Assembly (NCBI GenBank): GCA_009885695.1
Contig: VFKE01000056.1
Span: 42,603-106,602, forward strand
Direction of reading: 5' to 3'
DNA: 64,000 nt
Source of the DNA: Verrucomicrobiota bacterium
Lineage (GTDB): Bacteria > Verrucomicrobiota > Verrucomicrobiia > Verrucomicrobiales > Verrucomicrobiaceae
Part shown: positions 1-8,605 of the stretch, piece by piece
Numbering within the stretch: position 1 is the first letter of the stretch
How the letters are laid out: every line of letters starts with the position of its first letter
The notes under the pieces: generated by a model
The model's database searches: none
Told to the model about the DNA's origin: nothing
Seen by the model: the letters and a program-made list of their open reading frames with translations, nothing else
Translations under genes and position numbers: made by a program

Positions 1-179
1 TCCCTCGTCACGCTCTGTTTTTTAGCCACCCCAATGGCCGCAGCCAGCCGGGCGTTAAACTCCGGATTGGGTCCGCCGAGTTTGCACGCGACCAGGATTT
101 CGCGGACGATCTTGCCCACGACCTTGCCTTTTTGATCCGCGGCGAGTTCACGCCATTTCTGTTTCCATTGTGCGCCCAT
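1..179 (-). CDS. YebC/PmpR-family transcriptional regulator, N-terminal part (runs off the window)
   Basis: Only about 59 codons are present; the gene continues beyond base 1. The start is the ATG at 179-177 on the minus strand. The protein begins MGAQWKQKWRELAADQKGKV and continues with a lysine- and alanine-rich helical stretch ending near AAAIGVAKKQS. This is the characteristic N-terminus of the YebC/PmpR (DUF28) family, cytoplasmic DNA-binding or translation-associated factors of about 240 residues. It lies 40 bases downstream of aguA on the same strand, so it may be co-transcribed with the putrescine genes. The family assignment rests on the N-terminus alone. Confidence 0.8.
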   Translation of the reverse strand, partial: MGAQWKQKWRELAADQKGKVVGKIVREILVACKLGGPNPEFNARLAAAIGVAKKQSVTR

Positions 180-184
180 GCGTA

Positions 185-219
185 ACTGGTTTTTTGGTTC
201 GTGGTTCTTCGTTCTTGGT
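185..219. repeat. Short GGTTC-type direct repeats between aguA and the yebC-like gene
   Basis: The gap carries several degenerate copies of GGTTCnTGGTTC. A similar GGTTCA(A/G)G array sits in frame inside the U32-family gene at 13232-13263, so this appears to be a dispersed simple-repeat type in this genome. Confidence 0.45.
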
Positions 220-1335
220 TCAGGAGAGGCCGGCCCGCGGCTGCTGCTGTGAGATACAATGGATCGCGCCACCTTCAAAGACAAGATCACTGGCGTCGAC
301 CCCAATGATTTCCCGGCCGGGGAAACATTCGCCAATGAAACCGAGCGCCTGAACGTCAAGTTTGCCCTGGTCAAAAATCGGCACCAGCACCGCATCATTG
401 ATGATGAGAAAATTTCCGTAGCTCGCCGGCAACCGGTCCAGTCGCCAGTCACCGCGGGGCCGCAAAGGCTCCGGCATCTCCAGCGTCAGCACTTCCACCC
501 GACCACCGCTGATCGTGCGCAAATCAGCCAGCCGCTCGCGGTTCTGTTCCAGTGTCCGGTAGTTCGGGTCGCCATCGCGCCGCTCCACCATCGTCAAGAC
601 GACATCTTCACGGATGAAGCGCGTGATGTCGTCGATGTGGCCGTCGGTGTCATCACCTTCGATCCCCTGCCCGAGCCAGAAAATCGTCTGCACGCCGAGC
701 AGCCTTTTGATCTCCGCTTCGATCTCCTTGCGCGACCAGTCAGGGTTGCGGTTCTTGTTCAGCAACACAGCTTCGGTCGTCAGCAGCACACCGTTGCCGT
801 TCACTTCGATGGAGCCGCCTTCGAGAATCATCTTCGACTCGAAGCGCGGGAGATCGAGCGCCTGCGCGATGCGTTCAGGAATCTGGTTATCCAGATCCCA
901 CGGCGGGAACTTCCCGCCCCAGGCATTGAACTGCCAGTCGGTGACTGCCAGCGCGCCGGTCTCGCCATTTCTCACAAAAATTGGTCCGTGATCGCGGCAC
1001 CAGACATCGTTCGTCGGATGATCGTAAAGCTCGACGCGCTTCAGGTCGCCGTGCTGAGCTTCGAGGCTGTGCTCGATGCGCTTGTGCCACGCGCCCGCGG
1101 CGTTGATGCGCACAGTCTCGAATCGCGAGATGGCTGCTGCGATCTCGCCGAACTTGGCCTGGAGCGCCTCATGTGTTTCTGGCGCGCTGTCCCGGTTGCA
1201 CGGCCATGAAAGCCAGAGTGCCTCCTGCGGCGACCACTCGGCGGGCATGGCCCAAAGTGGGCCGGCAGCCCTCTGCCGATCATCTGCAACCTCCTGTCGA
1301 CCGAGGGCTGCCGACCCACTATTATTTCGTTCCAT
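220..1335 (-). CDS. aguA: Agmatine deiminase (peptidyl-arginine deiminase family)
   Basis: Converts agmatine to N-carbamoylputrescine and ammonia in the cytoplasmic agmatine route to putrescine. The conserved start MPAEWSPQEALWLSWP, the central GDDTDGHIDD segment with acidic and histidine active-site residues, and the C-terminal GGAIHCISQQQP with the nucleophilic cysteine are all visible. Length fits the family (about 350 residues). It follows aguB on the same strand, and the ATG at 1335 overlaps the aguB stop by 14 bases, suggesting translational coupling. The start is uncertain: the family-like MPAEW methionine is at 1248, and the extra N-terminal residues are encoded by a palindromic repeat (1257-1319). 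An upstream TTG at 1371 is less likely. Confidence 0.93.
   Translation of the reverse strand: MERNNSGSAALGRQEVADDRQRAAGPLWAMPAEWSPQEALWLSWPCNRDSAPETHEALQAKFGEIAAAISRFETVRINAAGAWHKRIEHSLEAQHGDLKRVELYDHPTNDVWCRDHGPIFVRNGETGALAVTDWQFNAWGGKFPPWDLDNQIPERIAQALDLPRFESKMILEGGSIEVNGNGVLLTTEAVLLNKNRNPDWSRKEIEAEIKRLLGVQTIFWLGQGIEGDDTDGHIDDITRFIREDVVLTMVERRDGDPNYRTLEQNRERLADLRTISGGRVEVLTLEMPEPLRPRGDWRLDRLPASYGNFLIINDAVLVPIFDQGKLDVQALGFIGECFPGREIIGVDASDLVFEGGAIHCISQQQPRAGLS
1257..1319. repeat. Palindromic repeat at the aguB/aguA junction
   Basis: Two 17-base arms, GTGGGCCGGCAGCCCTC at 1257-1273 and GAGGGCTGCCGACCCAC at 1303-1319, are reverse complements with one mismatch and enclose about 29 bases. The element lies between the aguB stop and the conserved start of AguA, so it is either untranslated or read as an N-terminal extension. 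Confidence 0.75.
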
Positions 1336-2194
1336 CGTTCCAGCGCTGCGTGATTCCCTGATAGGTGTCAATTCTCCGGTCGCGGAAGAACGGCCAGATG
1401 CGGCGGAAATCCTCCACCGCCTTCAGATCGCAGGGCACGATCATCACTTCCTCATCAGTGGCTGAAGCCTTGGTCACGATCTCGCCATAAGGATTCGCCA
1501 CGAAACTCTGGCCCCAGAATTCGCTTTCTTCTTCAATGCCCACGCGATTCACCGCAGCGACATAGCAGCCGTTGGCCACCGCGTGTCCGCGTTGCACGGT
1601 CTCCCACGCGCCGTGCTGTGCTTTGCCTAGCTCTGCTTTCTCAGATTTCAGCCAGCCGATGGCGGTGGGATACAAGAGAATCTCCGCCCCCTGCATCGCT
1701 GTCAGCCGCGCGGCCTCCGGATACCACTGATCCCAGCAAATGAGCACACCGATCTTCGCGAACTTCGTCTGCCATACGCGATACCCAAGATCGCCGGGCG
1801 TGAAGTAGAATTTTTCATTAAAACCCGGATCCTCGGGAATGTGCATCTTGCGATACTTGCCGAGGAACGCGCCATCGGCGTCGAGGATCGCGGCGGTGTT
1901 GTGATACAAGCCCGGCGCCCTTTTCTCGAAGAGCGATGCGATGATGACCACGCCCAACTCACGCGCCAGATCGCCGAGTTGCTTCGTCGTATCGCCCGGC
2001 ACCGACTCGGCCAGATCGAACAGCGCGGTATCCTCGCGTTTGCAGAAATACGGCGTGAGAAACAACTCCTGGAGGCACACGATGTTCGCCCCGCGCTTCG
2101 CCGCATCGCGGACAAGCGCAACGGTGCGACGGAGATTATCCGCTTTGTCGTCAGTGGCGTAAGTTTGAATGAGGCCGAGGTTCACCTTGCTCAT
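1322..2194 (-). CDS. aguB: N-carbamoylputrescine amidase (nitrilase superfamily)
   Basis: Hydrolyses N-carbamoylputrescine to putrescine, CO2 and ammonia, the step after AguA. The nitrilase Glu-Lys-Cys triad is visible: Glu in CLQELFLTPYF, Lys in KYRKMHIPEDPGF and Cys in LICWDQWYPEAA. The FCKREDT and WYPEAARL segments are typical of the carbamoylputrescine branch. The ATG at 2194 (MSKVNLGLIQ) matches the family start; the upstream in-frame start at 2227 is TTG. Length of 290 residues is normal. No strong Shine-Dalgarno sequence is seen. With aguA directly downstream, this is a compact putrescine operon. Confidence 0.94.
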   Translation of the reverse strand: MSKVNLGLIQTYATDDKADNLRRTVALVRDAAKRGANIVCLQELFLTPYFCKREDTALFDLAESVPGDTTKQLGDLARELGVVIIASLFEKRAPGLYHNTAAILDADGAFLGKYRKMHIPEDPGFNEKFYFTPGDLGYRVWQTKFAKIGVLICWDQWYPEAARLTAMQGAEILLYPTAIGWLKSEKAELGKAQHGAWETVQRGHAVANGCYVAAVNRVGIEEESEFWGQSFVANPYGEIVTKASATDEEVMIVPCDLKAVEDFRRIWPFFRDRRIDTYQGITQRWNDGTK

Positions 2195-2245
2195 GACTGA
2201 TGAAAGAATGAATTGCGCGCGATGCAACCGGAACCCGCTGCTTAT

Positions 2246-2303
2246 GTAGCAAGGTCATCCTGCCCCTTTGGACTCCCAGGCATGGGCTGAATGCCCTTGC
2301 TAC
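2246..2303. repeat. Palindromic intergenic repeat (GTAGCAAGG ... CCTTGCTAC)
   Basis: The sequence between the divergent aguB and L,D-transpeptidase genes is bounded by GTAGCAAGG (2246-2254) and its reverse complement CCTTGCTAC (2295-2303). This is the style of dispersed palindrome seen elsewhere in the window. It occupies most of the 140-base divergent promoter region. Confidence 0.6.
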
Positions 2304-2336
2304 GACTGAATTCATAAATATAGATCGCACGACTCC

Positions 2337-2879
2337 ATGAAACACATTCTCGCATTTTCATTTGCGCTGCTGCTCACCAACTGCGCAGACAACAAGCACC
2401 GCCTCGTGGTCAGCGTCGCGCAGCAGCGCATGGCGCTCTTTGACGAAGGAAAATTCGTCACCATGTTCCCGGTCAGCACCTCGAAATTCTGCCTCTCGAA
2501 CACACCCGGGTCCTACGGCACGCCACTGGGTCGGCTGGAGGTCGCCAAAAAAATCGGCGACGGCCAGCCCGCCGGCATGAAATTTACCAGTCGCCAGCCG
2601 ACTGGCGAGATCGTCCAGCCGAACTCGCCCGGCCGCGACCCGATCGTAACCCGCATCCTCTGGCTGCGGGGCAAGGAATCGTGGAATGCCAACAGCTACG
2701 ATCGCGACATCTACATCCACGGCACCGCAGAGGAATACAAGCTCGGCCAACGCGCGAGTTACGGCTGCGTGCGCATGGCATCCACGCATGTCCTCTGGCT
2801 TTACGACCGAATCGGAACCGGTGCCCGCGTTGACATTCTTCCCGGACCACTGCCTCCGCCGGATCAGTTGCCGCCGTGA
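2337..2879 (+). CDS. L,D-transpeptidase (YkuD domain), exported
   Basis: Predicted to form 3-3 peptidoglycan crosslinks or attach proteins to peptidoglycan in the periplasm. The N-terminus has a short hydrophobic export signal ending LLLTNCADN; the cysteine could be a lipobox, but Asn at -1 is unusual. The YkuD domain runs from about residue 22 to 168, with the signature histidine in IYIHGTAEE and the catalytic cysteine in SYGCVRM. The protein is 180 residues, a minimal single-domain member. It is preceded by a repeat-bearing gap and followed by a ~103-base palindromic element before glyQS. Confidence 0.9.
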   Translation: MKHILAFSFALLLTNCADNKHRLVVSVAQQRMALFDEGKFVTMFPVSTSKFCLSNTPGSYGTPLGRLEVAKKIGDGQPAGMKFTSRQPTGEIVQPNSPGRDPIVTRILWLRGKESWNANSYDRDIYIHGTAEEYKLGQRASYGCVRMASTHVLWLYDRIGTGARVDILPGPLPPPDQLPP

Positions 2880-2885
2880 TCACTG

Positions 2886-2988
2886 TGGCACAGCGCCTCC
2901 GGCCTGTGTGTTGCCCGGGCATTCTGCCGGGGCGATCTTCAGATTCCGGGCAGAATGCCCGGGCCACACAGGATGCAAACCAGTGCCA
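2886..2988. repeat. ~103-bp TGGCAC-type palindromic element
   Basis: Begins TGGCACAG and ends CAGTGCCA, with CCTGTGTG/CACACAGG inner arms and a strong central inverted repeat CCCGGGCATTCTGCC ... GGCAGAATGCCCGGG. The same terminal layout and size recur inside the U32-family gene at 13949-14054, so the two are copies of one dispersed element family. Confidence 0.75.
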
Positions 2989-3055
2989 CGCTCAGACTTG
3001 CGCATCGGCGCAATGATGCGTTCTTCCCCGCCCTCAAATCCCCATTTTTAGACTC

Positions 3056-4837
3056 ATGTCCGCCGACAAAAAAGACACCGCCTTCATGGAAAAGCTCGTA
3101 AGCCTCTGCAAGCGTCGCGCCTTTATTTATCAATCGAGCGAAATCTACGGCGGCATCGGCGGCTTCTGGGACTACGGCCCCCTCGGCGCCGAGCTAAAGC
3201 GCAACCTGCGCGACGCCTGGTGGAAGGTCATGACCCGCGAGCGTGAGGATGTGGTTGGACTCGATGCCACCATCATCATGCATCCCGCGATCTGGAAGGC
3301 CAGCGGCCACGTGGACACCTTCGCGGATATGATGCGCGAGTGCTCGCTGACCAACAAGCGCGTGCGGGCCGACCACGTCGAGCCGCAAGCGGGCACAGTG
3401 ATGAAGTTCAGCGGAGCCCATGCGCCGACGGAATGGCGACTCGACCGCTCATTCACCGTGCTGATGAAGCAAGGCGAGCACATTGAAAGCTTCCGTAAGC
3501 GTGTGCGGCAGTTGATTGGACAAGGTGCAGGCGCCGCTGCGGGCAAGGTCGAGGAGATCACCTTGCTCGGCGAGGAAAAGATCGACGTCATCGAGGGTTC
3601 GGTGGATTTCCATCCTGATACTGGCGGCCTCTTAAACGAAGCCCGTCCGTTCAACCTCATGCTCAAGACCTACGTCGGTCCCACAGCGACCGAGGCGGAC
3701 GTCGCCTATCTCCGCCCCGAGACCGCGCAGGCCATTTTCGCGCAGTTCAAAAACGTGCTGGATTCCTCACGCGTGAAAGTTCCGTTTGGCATCTGCCAGA
3801 TCGGCAAGGCTTTCCGCAATGAAGTCACTCCGAAGAACTTCACCTTTCGCTCGCGCGAATTCGAGCAAATGGAACTCGAGTTCTTCATCAAGCCCGACGA
3901 AGCCATCGAGATCATTCACGGCAGCGTCGCGCCCTGGAGCAAGGACGCCGATCTGAGCGAACCGCAGCCCAACTGGGGCTGGGAGCTGTGGCACCGCTAC
4001 TGGGTGCAGGAACGCACGAAGTTCTATGCCAGCATCGGTCTCGGCGCGGACGTGCTGGAGTATTTCGAGCAACCGAAGGAAGACCTCGCCCACTACGCCC
4101 GCGCCTGCGTGGACATCCTGTTCAAATTCCCCTTCGGCACCGACGAACTCGAAGGCATCGCCGCGCGCGGCGACTTTGACCTCGGACAGCACCAGAAGCA
4201 CAGCGGCAAGAATCTCGAAGTCTTCGACGACGAACTCAAGGCCGCCGTTGCGAAGCTGAGCGACGAACAAAAAGAAGCGATAATCCAGAAGCGTCTCGCA
4301 GCCGAGCAATCGAAAACCAAGGGTGAACCGATGCCCGAAGCCGACGTGCGAGCGTGGTTTGACCGTCTCTTCAAAGGCAACTACCTCCCCCACGTCATCG
4401 AACCGTCCGCCGGTCTGGATCGTCTCGCACTCGCGGTCTTGTCGCACGCCTTCGACGAATCCGAGGAGACCGACGACAAGGGCAAGAAGGAAACAATCAC
4501 TGTCATGCGCATTCATCCGCGCATCGCGCCGATCAAGGTCGGCGTGTTTCCGCTGGTGAAGAACAAGCCCGAGATCGTGGCCAAGGCGCGTGAAGTTCAC
4601 AACTTGCTCAAGAAGCACCTGAACTGCTTCTGGGACGAGACCGCCAGCATCGGCCGCCGCTATGCGAGACAAGATGAAGCGGGAACGCCCTTCGGTGTCA
4701 CCATCGACTTCGATACGCTCGGCGAAAAAGGCCCCGATCTGCTCGACACCGTGACCGTGCGCGAGCGCGACTCCCAAAAGCAGGAGCGCGTCGCCATCAA
4801 AGATTTGCTGGCGTATCTGATGGAGAAGATCGGATAA
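3056..4837 (+). CDS. glyQS: Glycyl-tRNA synthetase, dimeric (alpha2, eukaryote/archaeal-like) type
   Basis: Charges tRNA-Gly in the cytoplasm. The class II core is clear: the YGGIGGFWDYGPLG start typical of single-chain GlyRS, motif 2 around FRNEVTPKNFTFRSREFEQME, motif 3 around HVIEPSAGLDRLALAVLSHAF, and a C-terminal anticodon-binding domain beginning APIKVGVFPLVKN. At 593 residues it is longer than many bacterial forms (about 460); the extra material lies at roughly residues 140-200 and in a lysine/glutamate-rich helical section around 385-430, as in other long GlyRS. ATG start at 3056. Confidence 0.96.
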   Translation: MSADKKDTAFMEKLVSLCKRRAFIYQSSEIYGGIGGFWDYGPLGAELKRNLRDAWWKVMTREREDVVGLDATIIMHPAIWKASGHVDTFADMMRECSLTNKRVRADHVEPQAGTVMKFSGAHAPTEWRLDRSFTVLMKQGEHIESFRKRVRQLIGQGAGAAAGKVEEITLLGEEKIDVIEGSVDFHPDTGGLLNEARPFNLMLKTYVGPTATEADVAYLRPETAQAIFAQFKNVLDSSRVKVPFGICQIGKAFRNEVTPKNFTFRSREFEQMELEFFIKPDEAIEIIHGSVAPWSKDADLSEPQPNWGWELWHRYWVQERTKFYASIGLGADVLEYFEQPKEDLAHYARACVDILFKFPFGTDELEGIAARGDFDLGQHQKHSGKNLEVFDDELKAAVAKLSDEQKEAIIQKRLAAEQSKTKGEPMPEADVRAWFDRLFKGNYLPHVIEPSAGLDRLALAVLSHAFDESEETDDKGKKETITVMRIHPRIAPIKVGVFPLVKNKPEIVAKAREVHNLLKKHLNCFWDETASIGRRYARQDEAGTPFGVTIDFDTLGEKGPDLLDTVTVRERDSQKQERVAIKDLLAYLMEKIG

Positions 4838-4880
4838 GATCATCGGAAGCCGGAGCGGTTGCCATACAGAATCCAACTGT

Positions 4881-4903
4881 AGGGCGAGCGCTTCGCTTGC
4901 CCT
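4881..4903. repeat. Short palindrome (AGGGCGAGCG-ctt-CGCTTGCCCT)
   Basis: Near-perfect 10-bp arms with a 3-base loop, immediately upstream of the AlkD-like start at 4910. It could form a hairpin in the leader or act as a terminator for glyQS, but no T-run follows. The sequence style matches the other dispersed palindromes. Confidence 0.5.
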
Positions 4904-4909
4904 CTTTAC

Positions 4910-5629
4910 ATGAAGCTCAGTCAACTTCGTTCCGCACTGCGGAAACAAGCGTCTCCAAAAGTCGCTACCGTCGCGCAGGGCTTCTTCAAGACCGGCCCTG
5001 GTCAATATGGCGAGGGCGACAGATTCCTCGGCCTGAAAGTTCCACAGGTTCGCGCGCTGGTGAAACTCAGTGATGAACTCACCGGGGACGACGTGCTCAC
5101 CCTGCTGCACTCCGATTGGCATGAGGAACGCCTCTGCGCGCTGCTGATCATGGTGCGCCGTTTTGTAAAAGCGAAACACGATGAAGCCGCGCAACAGCGA
5201 TTGGTGAAACTTTATCTCGCCAACACCGCGCACATCAACAACTGGGATCTTGTGGACACCAGCGCACCGCAACTGCTCGGCGTCTGGCTGCTGACGCATG
5301 ACCGCGCGATCCTCGACAAATTTGCCCGATCAAAATATCTCTGGGAACGCCGGATCGCCGTCATCACCACCCAGGCGTTCATCCGCGCGGGGCAACTGGA
5401 AGACACGCTGCGGCTCGTTCGCGGATTGTTGCACGACAGGCACGATCTGATGCACAAGGCCTGCGGCTGGATGCTGCGGGAGGCCGGGAAAAAAGATGTG
5501 GCCGTGCTGATGGACTTTCTGAACGAACACCAAACAAGAATGCCTCGCACGATGCTGCGCTACGCCATCGAGCATTTTCCCGAAGCTGAGCGACAGCGCA
5601 GATTGCGAATGCGTAGTGCGGACTCGTGA
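4910..5629 (+). CDS. AlkD-like DNA alkylation repair protein
   Basis: Member of the HEAT-like-repeat DNA glycosylase family that excises bulky or cationic alkylpurines. Residues comparable to the known AlkD active site are visible: the Trp and Asp in NNWDLVDTSAPQLLG, and a C-terminal Trp in KACGWMLREAGK. The 239-residue length fits the family, which is built entirely of short helical repeats. The downstream glycosyltransferase frame overlaps its end if an early start is used. Probably transcribed with glyQS upstream, although unrelated in function. Confidence 0.9.
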   Translation: MKLSQLRSALRKQASPKVATVAQGFFKTGPGQYGEGDRFLGLKVPQVRALVKLSDELTGDDVLTLLHSDWHEERLCALLIMVRRFVKAKHDEAAQQRLVKLYLANTAHINNWDLVDTSAPQLLGVWLLTHDRAILDKFARSKYLWERRIAVITTQAFIRAGQLEDTLRLVRGLLHDRHDLMHKACGWMLREAGKKDVAVLMDFLNEHQTRMPRTMLRYAIEHFPEAERQRRLRMRSADS

Positions 5630-5696
5630 TTTCCCCGCGATCAGCGCCGTTGCATTCGCGGTTGCGCTTCATGCGGTTCCGTGTTCTCAACTGCGC

Positions 5697-6854
5697 ATGA
5701 CCATCGTGTGGATCAACAAGCGCAACTGGAAGCATCCAGGGCCGATCGTGAACATGGGCGTGCGCAATGCCCATTCCTTCGCCAGCATCGGATTGCCGAC
5801 GCATCTTTTTCTCGGCCAAGGCACGGCGGACAGCCGCACGGATGAAGATCTACGCGATTTTTATGCGCTGGAGCCGCTGCCACATTTCACCGTCCATCGC
5901 GTGCCGCGTCGCGGCGGTCTGCTGGGAAGCGAAAGCGCCTCCGTTCGCAAAGCCGGGGTGCATCTCGTCCGGGAACTGGCGGCCAGGGAAGATGTGGCGG
6001 TCTTCACTCGCGACGCCGGTTTTCTGCCGCGCCTGGCCTGGATGTGCCGCGGCTCGCGTGTGCGGGGATTTTATGAACTGCATGACCTCTATGCGGATCT
6101 GTCCTGGCGCGAGCGCAAACCGAGGGCCAGGGACTTGCGTGAAAAATGGCTGGAGCGCCTGTTGCTGCCGCGCATCTCCGGCCTGGTGTGCATCACTCGG
6201 GAGATGGAGAAGCGTTACCAGCAGATTTTTCCCCGGCAAGCCACCATCGCCCGACCGCTAGGGACCGACTTGCTGCCAGCGACCGATGTGGAACTGCGGC
6301 GGAAGTCGCGCACTCTTTTTTATGTGGGCCACATGCACGGGCCGAAAGGAGTTTCGTTTCTGCAAAAGGCCGCCATCGCGCTGGCAGGACATGGCGTGCG
6401 CACGGAATTCTGGGGCGGCTATGAAAAGGATGCGGAACGCATTCGCCAGGCGGCTTCAGCACGGGGGCTGCGCCAATGGATCGAAGCCGTGCCCTTTCAA
6501 CCGCCAGCAGCCCTCCGCGCGGCGCTGGCGGAACGCGCCAGCCTGGGCGTGGCGATGCTCGCAGACACTTACTACAATCGTTATCTGACCTGCCCGGTGA
6601 AGGCGCTGGATTATCTCTCTCACGGCATCCCATCCATCGGCACCGATATTCCATCGGTGCGCGAAGTGTTGGATGATTCCGGGACTTACGTCACCGAAGG
6701 AAACCAAAAAGATTTTGTGAGCTCCGCTCTGCGACTTCTGGATGATCCCGCCGCTTACGCGGATGCGGTGAGCCGCACCCGCGCCCGCGCCGCTCAAATT
6801 ACCTGGCAGGAACGGGCCCGCGACTTGGCTGACTTCGCCCGCAGCAGCTTCTGA
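5697..6854 (+). CDS. Glycosyltransferase, GT-B fold (GT4-like)
   Basis: Likely transfers a sugar to a cell-envelope glycan or polysaccharide at the cytoplasmic face. The start MTIVWINKRNWKHPGPIV with MGVRNAHSFA resembles the N-terminal acceptor domain of GT4-type enzymes; the C-terminal half has LFYVGHMHGPKGVSFLQKA and the donor-binding stretch CPVKALDYLSHGIPSIGTDIPSVREV. About 385 residues from the ATG at 5697; an upstream ATG at 5616 would overlap the AlkD-like gene by 14 bases and add residues with no family resemblance. The donor and acceptor cannot be read from sequence. Confidence 0.85.
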   Translation: MTIVWINKRNWKHPGPIVNMGVRNAHSFASIGLPTHLFLGQGTADSRTDEDLRDFYALEPLPHFTVHRVPRRGGLLGSESASVRKAGVHLVRELAAREDVAVFTRDAGFLPRLAWMCRGSRVRGFYELHDLYADLSWRERKPRARDLREKWLERLLLPRISGLVCITREMEKRYQQIFPRQATIARPLGTDLLPATDVELRRKSRTLFYVGHMHGPKGVSFLQKAAIALAGHGVRTEFWGGYEKDAERIRQAASARGLRQWIEAVPFQPPAALRAALAERASLGVAMLADTYYNRYLTCPVKALDYLSHGIPSIGTDIPSVREVLDDSGTYVTEGNQKDFVSSALRLLDDPAAYADAVSRTRARAAQITWQERARDLADFARSSF

Positions 6855-6862
6855 AACTGGTG

Positions 6863-8560
6863 TTACTTTTTCTGCATCGGAATCTCGCGGATCACGCGCC
6901 GGTCGATGTCATGAAAGGCTTTCCCATCAAAAAGAATGCGCTCGAACTCAACCTCGATCATTATCACTCCGGATTCGCCCCGATAGGTTTTCTCTGGCGG
7001 GTGAGTTGAATAGACATAGGCGTGCAACGGCGGAGAGAGAAAATGCAGCCCATCCGCCAGCACTCCATGCTGCTCCTGATAGTTCTTCATCCAAGTGCGG
7101 AGAAATTCATCGAACTGGGGATTGTGCTTGGCATCGCGGACGGGTTTCGCAGTAACAGTGCCGAGCTTCTGAATCATGAAGCGCGCCTCATCGACTGTCT
7201 TGATTCCGCGCATTTGATGAGCCGCCTTCCAGTCATGGATGGCACCAAAGGTCCGCGTGAGAATCTTCTCCCCTCCCGTGCCATCTTCGCGCAAATGAAG
7301 ATGATGAAACTGCGTCTGGATCATCGGGAAGTCATAGGGCTCGAAAAATGTGGGCGTGATATAAAGCCGGCGTCCATCCTCCATCACCGCATGGAGCGCG
7401 TATCGCTCCGTGATCTGGGAATCGAACCAGGCCAGCTTGCTCGCCTTGTGCGAATGCGCCGTGAGGAGCATGTAAATCATCGAGCACAGCATGACCGGCA
7501 TCGTGAATAATGCGAGGCCGCCGGATCGCGCGGGTGTGACTTCATCCTCCGGCTCCTTATGCCAGAAGGCCGCCACGATGGCCAGTTGAGCGAGAATCCA
7601 GTTCCAAAATGTATCGCCAGAAAAAAAATAGATGCCCATGTGCAGCAGCGCGCGACCCGCCGCCAGGAACACGAACCAGCGGCGGTTCCAAAAAGCTGTC
7701 AGCAACGCCACCTCGATGAAGATCACGAAGATCTTGAGCGGCACCGCCAAGGCTTGCAGTGCCCCATGCAGGCGGATCACGCCTGCCTGATCCCACAGGA
7801 GATTCCATCCGTAGAGAAAAGTGGAGATCGTGAGGTGGTAGAGATCATCATGGAGCGCCCAGTCAGCCCAGTTCTGACCGATCTTCAGCTTCGCCAGGCC
7901 GGGGAGCCAGTAGTGAATAAGATTGGCACCGATGAAGACCACCGTCAGCATCGGCAGTCGAGCCGGCAGCCAGCGCAGCAGCCAGGGCCGCGCCAGTCCC
8001 GCCGCGGCGAGCATGAAGGCCATGTCCAGAATCATCTTTCGATTTGTGGATTCCGCATCCGCGAGGCCGGTGCCCTGCCATTGCAGAAAACTGGTCAGCA
8101 CCGCTAACAGCAGCAATGGAAAAATGGAAGGCCTTCTCAAGGTCGCCACTCCCAGCAGCAGAATCACCAGTCGGTCCATCACATGTGCCCGGCCAAAAAA
8201 ATAGTTGTAGGGATAAAGCGCCGTCGTCCAGACGAGAATGATGATGATGGTCCACACCACATAATGCAATCTGCCGCCGGGAAAGAAACCGCGCCACGAG
8301 CGCCATTCGCGATTCTGCCAGGCGAAAACTCCACCCAGCACCACGCCCAGCCAGAATCGCCCGTCGCCCACGCTGCGCATCAAAGCGGACCACAAAAATG
8401 AACTGGAGCGGAAGTCCGGCGAAACCATGGACTCCGCCGGAATCCGCACCAGGCAGTAAAGCCCGAAAACCCCGCCGAGAACCAGGAGCATCTGCAGGCA
8501 GGAAACCCAAGGGAACGAACGTGCGGGAGAAGCTGATGAAGCCAGAGTCGGAGAAGTCAT
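6863..8560 (-). CDS. Multi-pass membrane protein of unknown function (HTTM-like)
   Basis: About 565 residues from the ATG at 8560 (MTSPTLASSA). The first ~380 residues hold roughly nine to eleven hydrophobic helices, with conserved-looking pairs such as NYFFGRAHVMDRLV, NLIHYWLPGLAKLKIG and LHMGIYFFSG. The C-terminal ~190 residues form a soluble domain (YALHAVMEDGRRLYITPTFF onward). The architecture recalls HTTM/vitamin K-dependent carboxylase-like membrane proteins, but this is resemblance only and no catalytic motif is claimed. It is convergent with the glycosyltransferase at 5697-6854 and lies 45 bases downstream of the uracil-DNA glycosylase. Confidence 0.75.
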   Translation of the reverse strand: MTSPTLASSASPARSFPWVSCLQMLLVLGGVFGLYCLVRIPAESMVSPDFRSSSFLWSALMRSVGDGRFWLGVVLGGVFAWQNREWRSWRGFFPGGRLHYVVWTIIIILVWTTALYPYNYFFGRAHVMDRLVILLLGVATLRRPSIFPLLLLAVLTSFLQWQGTGLADAESTNRKMILDMAFMLAAAGLARPWLLRWLPARLPMLTVVFIGANLIHYWLPGLAKLKIGQNWADWALHDDLYHLTISTFLYGWNLLWDQAGVIRLHGALQALAVPLKIFVIFIEVALLTAFWNRRWFVFLAAGRALLHMGIYFFSGDTFWNWILAQLAIVAAFWHKEPEDEVTPARSGGLALFTMPVMLCSMIYMLLTAHSHKASKLAWFDSQITERYALHAVMEDGRRLYITPTFFEPYDFPMIQTQFHHLHLREDGTGGEKILTRTFGAIHDWKAAHQMRGIKTVDEARFMIQKLGTVTAKPVRDAKHNPQFDEFLRTWMKNYQEQHGVLADGLHFLSPPLHAYVYSTHPPEKTYRGESGVIMIEVEFERILFDGKAFHDIDRRVIREIPMQKK

Positions 8561-8605
8561 CTTCGATATCTTGGCACGGACGATCACTGTTTGGCAACCC
8601 CGACG

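Noticed and set aside
3767-5299. Long minus-strand open frame (510 codons) opposite glyQS and the AlkD-like gene
   Set aside because: Both plus-strand genes have clear family motifs through this stretch; the opposite frame is an antisense by-product of codon bias and shows no recognisable domain.
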